DNA from: Gammaproteobacteria bacterium
GTDB taxonomy: Bacteria > Pseudomonadota > Gammaproteobacteria > Pseudomonadales > Azotimanducaceae
Assembly: GCA_026709365.1 (NCBI GenBank)
Contig: JAPOTD010000131.1
Span: 1 to 49,632 of the forward strand
DNA: 49,632 nucleotides
Direction: 5' to 3'
Shown: positions 7,288 to 16,269 of the stretch, piece by piece
How the letters are laid out: each line of letters starts with the position of its first letter
How positions within the stretch are numbered: position 1 is the first letter of the stretch
The notes under the pieces: generated by a model
The model's database searches: none
Told to the model about the DNA's origin: nothing
Seen by the model: only the letters and a program-made list of their open reading frames with translations
Program-made: the position numbers and the translations under genes

Positions 7288-8166
7288 TCAGAACGAGAAT
7301 CGCGCCCCTAGCGAGAGCTCTCCGACCTCCACCTCGAACTCGTCCTTGCCCAAGCCAGTGGGCGATGGGTCGGAGTAAACCGTGCCGTACTCAATGCGCC
7401 GGTAAAGCAGGTCGAGCGCCATGTTGGGCGCGACTTGAACCGCAACGCCGACCCCATAGCTGTAGGCGACTTCATCGTTGTCCGCACCGGGAACGAGCGC
7501 GTCTCCGAAATCCGTCGAGAAGGCCAAGCTGTCCACATCGACGACCGCATACCCCACGCCAGCCTGCACAAACGGCGAAACCCTCCCGCCGGGGTTGAAG
7601 AGATACGCGACGTTGACCATCAGGGACTGCGCGGTGACATCACCCTTAACGGTGGTCGGCAGAGTCAACGCATTGCCGCCGAACAGCGGGATGCCGGCCG
7701 GCACGTCCAAGAAGGATGAGCCGTCCACATCGGCGGTGCGGTGGGCGTACTCGACTTCCCAAAGCAGGTCGTCAAGGAACATTTCGGTGCCGACGGAAAT
7801 CCCAAAGGAGGCGCTGTCCTCGGTCGCGATGTCGGCGGTGACGATGCCGACTTCGTCCTCCGTCGTCACCTTGTCGGGCATTGCATAGCCGACGAACGGG
7901 CGCACATGGAACCTGCGCTCCCCTTCAGCGCGTGATTCGACCGCGGCGCCGCCCAGCAAAAGCAAGGCCAACCCCAAGGCCAAGAGCCGACGCGCGATGG
8001 CGCTGGCGGTTGGAGGGCGCGCTGAGGGCGCACCGGCATGCGCGGGCTCAGAAACGCATAGGAACCTGATCCACGAACCAGGCCCGGAGTCTCGCGCGAG
8101 CGGAACTCCAACGCGCCCGATTCGCGGGGGCGCGTTCACGCGAGGGGATTGAGGATTGAGTTGCAC
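7288..8166 (-). CDS. Beta-barrel outer-membrane protein with unusual N-terminal leader
   Basis: The core (about residues 80-292) is a small porin-like barrel: alternating beta strands such as FHVRPFVGYAMP, LLWEVEYAHRTADV, GVGYAVVDVDSLAFS and the C-terminal LSLGARFSF, which ends in phenylalanine as outer-membrane proteins do. A signal sequence (IARRLLALGLALLLLGGA) precedes it but lies about 58 codons inside the frame. The start given is GTG 8166, which has GGAGG nine bases upstream. The leader between start and signal sequence includes a copy of the REP-like element (8041-8134). Alternatives are a TTG at 7983 directly at the signal sequence, or a frameshift near 8000. Function is likely structural or a small pore. 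Confidence 0.7.
   Translation of the reverse strand: MQLNPQSPRVNAPPRIGRVGVPLARDSGPGSWIRFLCVSEPAHAGAPSARPPTASAIARRLLALGLALLLLGGAAVESRAEGERRFHVRPFVGYAMPDKVTTEDEVGIVTADIATEDSASFGISVGTEMFLDDLLWEVEYAHRTADVDGSSFLDVPAGIPLFGGNALTLPTTVKGDVTAQSLMVNVAYLFNPGGRVSPFVQAGVGYAVVDVDSLAFSTDFGDALVPGADNDEVAYSYGVGVAVQVAPNMALDLLYRRIEYGTVYSDPSPTGLGKDEFEVEVGELSLGARFSF
8041..8134 (-). repeat. REP-like double-hairpin element, copy D (degenerate)
   Basis: Minus-orientation copy of the dispersed element best seen at 22237-22336. On the plus strand it consists of a tail (8041-8085, with GCTCAGAAACGCATAGGAAC), a decayed hairpin with arms near GGAGTCTCGC and GCGGAACTCC (8086-8109), and a GC-rich hairpin around CGCGCCC/GGGGCGCG (8112-8134). 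It lies inside the 5' part of the outer-membrane-protein reading frame. Confidence 0.6.
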
Positions 8167-8374
8167 GAGTAGGTTCCTCCAGATGGTTTGAAGAGGCCAC
8201 GGATTTTTGGGGTTTGAGCCAATCAGGCCTGCCAAGGCAGCCATTGGTTGCGGGAACCTGATTTTGCATGGGTTAGGGTGCTCTGGCAAAGGTTTGTCGC
8301 ACCGTCTGCCGCAACGTCCTCAAAGCAATTCAACAAAAAAGGCCCCCTTGCCACGTCCTTCTCGACGGCTGTAC

Positions 8375-8462
8375 CAGCTCAAAAACACATCGAACCTGAC
8401 TCAGGCAACCGGTGCGGAGTTTCGCGCAGCGAAACTCCAACGCGCCCGCTTCGCGGGCGCGC
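8375..8462 (-). repeat. REP-like double-hairpin element, copy C
   Basis: A well-preserved copy in minus orientation, upstream of the permease gene. The tail (8375-8415) resembles that of copy D. Hairpin 2 has perfect 10-base arms GGAGTTTCGC (8416-8425) and GCGAAACTCC (8429-8438) with loop GCA. Hairpin 1 has 9-base arms CGCGCCCGC (8441-8449) and GCGGGCGCG (8453-8461) with loop TTC. Confidence 0.75.
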
Positions 8463-8529
8463 AGCAGCTTGCAATGGCTGGGCCAATGGGCAAACCTCTG
8501 CCGCAGCGTTCGATCGGTAGGACAGCGAA

Positions 8530-9612
8530 TTGCGTTTTCTGGAGATCATCAGCGACTGGGTCAACCGTTACTTCTCCAACGAGGAGGCCATCTATCTGGT
8601 CGCCCTGTTGGTGGTGGGGTTTCTCGTGCTGTTCACCTTGGGCGGCGTGCTGGCTCCGGTGCTCACCGGCTTGGTGCTGGCCTTCCTGCTGCAGGGGCTG
8701 GTCAAGCAGCTCGTTGATTGGCGGGTGCCCGAGGCCCTTGCGGTTTGGTTGGCCTTCCTGCTGTTCATCGGCGTGCTGACCGCGCTGGCCTTGTTCGTCG
8801 CGCCGCTGGTCTGGCAGCAGCTCCGCTCCGTGGTTGAGGCGACGCCCGGCCTCGTGGGCCGCTGGCGGGAAACTGCCGGAGATTTCGCCCAAGCCTTCCC
8901 CGAACTGCTCACCGAAGCCCAGATTACCGCATGGCTGGAAGCGGCCACCAACCAAGTCGGCAGCATCGGCGCGTCCGCCTTGGAAGCGCTGGTGGCCAAC
9001 CTGTCCTCCATGGTGGGCATCCTCATCTACTTGGTGCTGGTGCCCATCTCGGTGTTTTTCTTCCTCAAGGACCGGCGCCGGATCATGGGTTGGCTGCTCT
9101 CCGCGCTGCCCAGGAAGCGCTCCCTCATCCAGCGCGTTGGCGAGGAGATGAACCAGCAGCTTGCCAACTACGTGCGCGGCAAGTTCATTGAGATCCTCAT
9201 CGTCGGCTTCGTCACCTTCGTCACCTTCACCCTGCTGGGCCTGAACTACGCTGCCCTGCTGGGCGTGCTCGTCGGCGTCTCGGTGCTGATTCCCTTCGTC
9301 GGCGCGGCGGTGGTCACCGTTCCGGTGGCCTTGGTGGGCATCATTCAGTTCGGCTGGTCCTGGGAGCTGGCCTACGTCATGGCCGCCTACGGCATCATCC
9401 AGGCGCTGGACGGCAACGTGCTGGTGCCGCTGCTGTTCTCCGAGGCAGTGGACCTGCACCCGATCACCATCATCGTCGCCGTGCTGGCATTCGGCGGCCT
9501 ATGGGGGCTCTGGGGCGTGTTCTTCGCCATCCCCCTGGCCACGCTGGTCAAGGCCATCGTCAACGCTTGGCCGCGGGAGATGGGCGAGGCCGACGGCCCG
9601 CCCTTGGCTTGA
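8530..9612 (+). CDS. AI-2E/PerM-family permease
   Basis: 360 residues with about eight membrane segments. Family marks are the two N-terminal hydrophobic helices, a hydrophilic loop (RWRETAGDFAQAFPELL), and the conserved C-terminal block FVGAAVVTVPVALVGIIQ, then GNVLVPLLFSEAVDLHPITIIVAVLAFGGLWGLWG. The family exports or releases small molecules (autoinducer-2 in TqsA, Na+/H+ exchange in some members); the substrate here is unknown. The start is TTG at 8530, giving LRFLEIISDWVNRYF. An upstream ATG in the same frame was not found, which leaves some doubt about the N-terminus. It is flanked upstream by two REP-like elements. Confidence 0.9.
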   Translation: MRFLEIISDWVNRYFSNEEAIYLVALLVVGFLVLFTLGGVLAPVLTGLVLAFLLQGLVKQLVDWRVPEALAVWLAFLLFIGVLTALALFVAPLVWQQLRSVVEATPGLVGRWRETAGDFAQAFPELLTEAQITAWLEAATNQVGSIGASALEALVANLSSMVGILIYLVLVPISVFFFLKDRRRIMGWLLSALPRKRSLIQRVGEEMNQQLANYVRGKFIEILIVGFVTFVTFTLLGLNYAALLGVLVGVSVLIPFVGAAVVTVPVALVGIIQFGWSWELAYVMAAYGIIQALDGNVLVPLLFSEAVDLHPITIIVAVLAFGGLWGLWGVFFAIPLATLVKAIVNAWPREMGEADGPPLA

Positions 9613-9670
9613 ATTGACATGGGGCGGCCGAGCCCTTGGCCGGGATCGCATGGACTTGGCGAGCGGTCAA

Positions 9671-9720
9671 TGAAACAACCTTGGGAACACGTTGAAATGC
9701 CTTTGTTTCAGCACTAGAGT
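9671..9720 (+). promoter_or_regulatory. Promoter and flanking dyad for the TonB-dependent receptor
   Basis: A -35 TTGAAA (9692-9697) and -10 TAGAGT (9715-9720) are 17 bases apart. A perfect inverted repeat, TGAAACAA (9671-9678) and TTGTTTCA (9703-9710), brackets the -35 and enters the spacer, as an operator would. The receptor starts about 85 bases downstream. Confidence 0.5.
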
Positions 9721-9805
9721 TGGGGAGTAGGGTAAGCCGTGCGTCGTTCTTGCGCGGCCTATTGGGGAAGTAACTGGTTTTCCGGCTATGGGAGGGGGAA
9801 GGACC

Positions 9806-12877
<3,072 letters not shown>

Positions 12878-12929
12878 GCACGGCTGAGCCATCCGCAGGA
12901 TAGGGAAACAGGAAGTTAGAGGGCTGGTC

Positions 12930-12966
12930 GGCGGGGCAGGGGTCCGCTCAACCCGTCAGCCCCGCC
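12930..12966 (+). other. GC-rich inverted repeat between receptor and amidohydrolase
   Basis: Arms GGCGGGGC (12930-12937) and GCCCCGCC (12959-12966) can pair across a 21-base loop that itself contains GGG and CCC. No T-run follows, so it is not a classical terminator. It lies about 30 bases before the next ATG and could be an mRNA structure. Confidence 0.35.
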
Positions 12967-12996
12967 CCTGGTGCCCGGCTTAGGGAGGAAGCCCGC

Positions 12997-14559
12997 ATGG
13001 TTACCGGCACCAAGGCCGTGCTGACGGCAATCCTGCCCCTAGTGGTCGGCGCCTGCAGCCAAGCTCCCGATGAGTTCCGGAAGCTGTCCTCCAAGCCCGT
13101 GGTGGAGAGCTTCGACGCCGTGGTCGCCAACGGCCGGGTCATGGATCCGGCCAGCGGCCTAGATGCCCTGCGCCACATCGGCATTCGCGATGGCCGCATA
13201 GCGGCGATTTCGGAAACCGCACTGACCGGCAGCGTGGTCGTCGATGCCGACGGCCAGGTTGTGGCGCCGGGCTTCGTGGACCTGCATAGCCACGGCTGGA
13301 CGCCGCTCTCCCAGCGCTATCAGTTGCTCGACGGCGTGACGACGGCCCTTGAACTCGAAAGCGGCGCCTACCCGGCAGTGAGCCACGGCATCCACCCGCC
13401 CATCGCCATAGCCGAGCGGTCGCTGATCAACTACGGCGCCTCCACAGGCCATGCGTGGTTGCGGTCGCGGCTTCTGGAGGCTGATCAAGCCGTCACCGGC
13501 ATGGATCAACTCATGGCGGACAGCCTTAACGGCACGGGAACCGGCGGCCTGTCCATGGGACGGCCGGCGTTCCACGCCCCGTTGCCGGCCGCGCAGCTGC
13601 CGGTGATGCAGGAAATGCTGCGCCAAGACCTTGCCAGCGGCGGCTTGGGCATTGGCATGCTGCTCGACTACATGAGCGAATCCGTGGACGCTGCCGAGCT
13701 GCGCGCGGTCTTCGAAGTGGCGGCGCAGGCTGATGCGCCCGTGATCGTACACATTCGGCGCGGCGTGGCCGGCGACCCGTTCGGCCTCGACGAAGTCATC
13801 GGCTTGGCTCGGGAGACGGGGGCCGCGGTTCATGTCTGCCACCTGCAGGCGAGCGCAATGGGCGCCATCAAGGTCTTTCTTGGCAAGATTCGCGCAGCAC
13901 AGCAAGCGGGCCTGCGCATCACCACCGAGTCCTTCCCCTACAACGCCGGTTCGACGGCCATCTCGGCCGCGGTGTTCAGCCGCAACTGGCGCGAAGTGTT
14001 CGCCATCGACTACGGCGACGTGGAATGGGCGGCCACCGGCGAACGCCTCACGGAGAGGACTTGGCACGAGTATCGCGAGCAGCAACCAGGCGGAACGGTC
14101 ATTCACCACTACAACAAGGAGCGTTGGACCCGCATCGCCACCGAGGCTGCGGACGTGATCATCGCCAGCGATGCCCTGCCGGCAGTCAGCGAAGCGCAAC
14201 TGGTCGCCCCTTGGAGCGTCGGCACCTTCGCCCGGGTGCTGGGCCACTATGCGCGCGACGAAGGCACCTTGGACCTGATGACCGCCTTGGCGAAGATGAC
14301 CATCCTGCCCGCCCGCCTGCTGGAGCATCTGAGCGACGACTTGGCGCGCAAGGGCAGGATTGCCGTGGGCGCGGATGCCGACTTGACGATCTTCGATCCA
14401 GCGACCATCGAGGATCACGCAACCTACCGGCAGCCCTTCCAACCGTCGGCCGGCATCACGCACGTGCTCGTCAACGGCATTCCGGTGGTCCGCAACGGCG
14501 AAGTCGTGCCCAACCGATTCCCCGGCAGACGCCTGCTCGGAAGGGTTTCCGATTCATAG
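12997..14559 (+). CDS. Amidohydrolase lipoprotein (D-aminoacylase/dihydroorotase-like)
   Basis: 520 residues. The N-terminus has a lipoprotein signal ending VVGAC (lipobox, Cys near residue 19), so the enzyme is probably anchored to the membrane facing the periplasm. The metal-dependent amidohydrolase core shows GFVDLHSHG, VIVHIRRG, VCHLQASAMG and IASDALP, matching metal-binding positions of the N-acyl-D-amino-acid deacylase branch. C-terminal phrases GRIAVGADADLTIFDP and VLVNGIPVVRNGE are typical. The substrate is unknown; an N-acyl or cyclic amide is likely. GGGAGG lies 10 bases before the ATG. It follows the TonB receptor by 119 bases and may form a functional pair with it. Confidence 0.88.
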   Translation: MVTGTKAVLTAILPLVVGACSQAPDEFRKLSSKPVVESFDAVVANGRVMDPASGLDALRHIGIRDGRIAAISETALTGSVVVDADGQVVAPGFVDLHSHGWTPLSQRYQLLDGVTTALELESGAYPAVSHGIHPPIAIAERSLINYGASTGHAWLRSRLLEADQAVTGMDQLMADSLNGTGTGGLSMGRPAFHAPLPAAQLPVMQEMLRQDLASGGLGIGMLLDYMSESVDAAELRAVFEVAAQADAPVIVHIRRGVAGDPFGLDEVIGLARETGAAVHVCHLQASAMGAIKVFLGKIRAAQQAGLRITTESFPYNAGSTAISAAVFSRNWREVFAIDYGDVEWAATGERLTERTWHEYREQQPGGTVIHHYNKERWTRIATEAADVIIASDALPAVSEAQLVAPWSVGTFARVLGHYARDEGTLDLMTALAKMTILPARLLEHLSDDLARKGRIAVGADADLTIFDPATIEDHATYRQPFQPSAGITHVLVNGIPVVRNGEVVPNRFPGRRLLGRVSDS

Positions 14560-14628
14560 CCCCTCCAAGTAAACACCTTTGCCAAGAGAAGACGCCTCGT
14601 CTCCCTTGAGCACAGCTTCCCGCTACTT

Positions 14629-14700
14629 TCAGCAGCCGATGTGCTCCTGAGCATCGTTGCGGTAAGCAGATACGAAAGTGTTGACCTTAGCTAGGATCAT
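14629..14700 (-). pseudogene. Truncated vapC-type PIN toxin stub
   Basis: A 23-codon minus-strand frame reading MILAKVNTFVSAYRNDAQEH then IGC and a stop. It looks like the first strand and helix of a VapC PIN-domain ribonuclease. The Asp expected after MILA (as in MILADVN) is Lys here, so the first catalytic acid is lost, and the rest of the gene is missing. Its ATG overlaps the end of the vapB frame by 14 bases, as in working vapBC operons. Clearly broken. Confidence 0.65.
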
Positions 14701-14935
14701 TCTCCCCCTTCATCAGGTCAAGCAGTGCGGCAGAGTCGCACAAGTCTAATCCTGGCATGACGCCGGTTCCACGAAACAAGGGTAGCTCGACCTTGGGCCG
14801 ATCGGTGACGTGACCCTTGTGCAGCGGCTCCCGACGCGCATCCTGAATGGTGGCGGTCAGCGTCGTTCCCGTGTCCGCGGTAGCCTTCTTCAACTCAAGG
14901 AACAGGTGGTCCTTCGTGTGAACTGGTGTTTGCAT
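14687..14935 (-). CDS. Orphan VapB-like antitoxin
   Basis: 82 residues from ATG 14935. The N-terminal part (HTKDHLFLELKKATADTGTTLTATIQDARRE) has the ribbon-helix-helix pattern of DNA-binding antitoxins. The C-terminus (GTGVMPGLDLCDSAALLDLMKGE) matches the toxin-blocking tail of VapB proteins paired with VapC, where GLDLDDSAALLDLMEG is common. Its partner survives only as a stub downstream. The frame looks intact, so it may still bind DNA or neutralise a toxin encoded elsewhere. The flanking 700 bases contain other gene remnants. Confidence 0.65.
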   Translation of the reverse strand: MQTPVHTKDHLFLELKKATADTGTTLTATIQDARREPLHKGHVTDRPKVELPLFRGTGVMPGLDLCDSAALLDLMKGENDPS

Positions 14936-15056
14936 GCAGAAAAACATATTGAGAGGTCGTATCCATGTCAAATAAGGTCTTGGAATTCGAGAAGCACCCC
15001 TCCGACAATGCTCCCGAAACGCCGTGAAGGGTGCCGCAAACCATATAGGACAGCCA

Positions 15057-15313
15057 ATGGCCATAATCGACTTCTACTGGGACGTCGGCAGCACGAACAC
15101 ATACTTCGCGCAGCACCTCATCCGGCCCATCGCCGAGAGGCATGCGGAGCTCGTGATGCGTCCCTTCCAATGGCCCTGATTGACGAGACCCAAGCCGCAC
15201 TCGACGGGGGCGTGTTCGGCGCACCCTCGTTCCAGATCGGTGACGAGCTCTTCTGGGGCAAGGACCGCATGACGTTCATTGACGATGAGTTGATGCGGTT
15301 GGGCCGGGATTGA
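15057..15313 (+). pseudogene. Internally deleted DsbA-like 2-hydroxychromene-2-carboxylate isomerase family gene
   Basis: Two ends of one gene are joined. Frame 1 (15057-15179) encodes MAIIDFYWDVGSTNTYFAQH, then LIRPIAERHAELVMRPFQW, the family N-terminus. Frame 2 (15170-15313) encodes LIDETQAALDGGVFGAPSFQ, then IGDELFWGKDRMTFIDDEL, the family C-terminus with the GVFGAP and FWGKDR motifs. About 110-120 central residues are missing and the frame changes at the junction near 15170, so no functional thioredoxin-fold enzyme can be made. An intact member is about 200 residues and acts as a glutathione-dependent isomerase. Confidence 0.75.
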
Positions 15314-15593
15314 CTGCCAAGTTCAGCCTGGATTCAACGCTGGGCACGACCTAAAGCTCTCCCCATCCAAGGACCTGTCACGAAAGGTCAATGTCTCACA
15401 ACGCCTTGGGAGATTGGCCGCATACACCGCACGTCAACCCCGATAGAGTGCTCCCAATATCGCCGTTTGAACTGCATTGGAGGAGCGAGCGTGTGGTTTC
15501 AAGACCAACATTCGGGCGGTGCCGAGTTTGGCGACGACCGTCGCCTGTGCCAAACTGGCAAGCTCCCAAGGCAGGAATGCCGAGGAACCAGAC
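15314..15593 (+). other. Intergenic stretch, no gene supported
   Basis: 280 bases between the isomerase remnant and the Uma2 gene. A GGAGGAG at 15479-15485 precedes a GTG, but the encoded frame has no recognisable features and runs across the Uma2 gene in another phase. I see no clear promoter, repeat or RNA. Confidence 0.35.
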
Positions 15594-16196
15594 ATGAGGG
15601 CGAGCATGGAGCGTCTGCCGCTCGCAACGAACCCGGTGACCGAGCGGAATTTGCCAAGTCAGGGCCGATGGCGAGACGAGGACTACCTCGGCTTCACCGA
15701 CCATGCGCGGCGGCTAGTCGAATTCACGGACGGCTGCATTGAGAAGCTGCCCGTGCCCACTGACCGCCACCATAGGGTCTTGGGCGAACTGTACCGCCTT
15801 TTCTTCGCTTGGCTTGGGGATTCGGGCGTCGTCCATTTCGCTGGTGTGCGCTTGCGCATTCGCGAAGGCAAGTACCGTGAACCCGACCTGCTCTTGCTTT
15901 GCGACCGAACTGATGGACGCCGTCAGAACCGCTTTTGGCTGGGGGCGGACTTGGTGATGGAAGTCGTCAGCCCGGACGATCCCAATCGCGACTGGATTAC
16001 CAAGCGCGCCGACTATGCGGAAGCTGGCATTCCCGAATACTGGATCGTCGATCCGATTGCAGAAGCCATCACCGTGCTTGAACTGGACGGCCCCGCCTAC
16101 GCTGAGCACGGCGCCTTCGGCCTAAACGCCAGGGCCACCTCGCCCTTGCTGCCCGGCTTTGCGGTGGATGTGGCAGCCCTGTTCCAGTCGGATTGA
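15594..16196 (+). CDS. Uma2-family (DUF820) nuclease-like protein
   Basis: 200 residues from ATG 15594, which follows GAGGA at a good distance; ATG 15606 is also possible. The fold is that of PD-(D/E)XK restriction-like nucleases: EFTDGCIEKLP, VRLRIREGKYREPDLLLL (catalytic Asp), VMEVVSPDDPNRDWITKRAD (catalytic Glu) and YAEAGIPEYWIVDP. Uma2 proteins are numerous in cyanobacteria and some proteobacteria; their role is unclear and may involve mobile DNA or defence. It converges on the helicase-nuclease gene with a 73-base gap. The N-terminus extends about 30 residues beyond the usual family start. Confidence 0.87.
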   Translation: MRASMERLPLATNPVTERNLPSQGRWRDEDYLGFTDHARRLVEFTDGCIEKLPVPTDRHHRVLGELYRLFFAWLGDSGVVHFAGVRLRIREGKYREPDLLLLCDRTDGRRQNRFWLGADLVMEVVSPDDPNRDWITKRADYAEAGIPEYWIVDPIAEAITVLELDGPAYAEHGAFGLNARATSPLLPGFAVDVAALFQSD

Positions 16197-16269
16197 AGTC
16201 CTCGCCGACCGGCAGTTGGGCCGCGCCAATGGCTTGCAACGCCCCACGGAGTCAATTGAAGCGACTTGG

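Noticed and set aside
6396-7598. A 400-codon plus-strand frame over the alcohol dehydrogenase
   Set aside because: It is antisense to a gene with intact zinc and NAD motifs and contains His/Arg-rich, low-complexity sequence typical of antisense frames.
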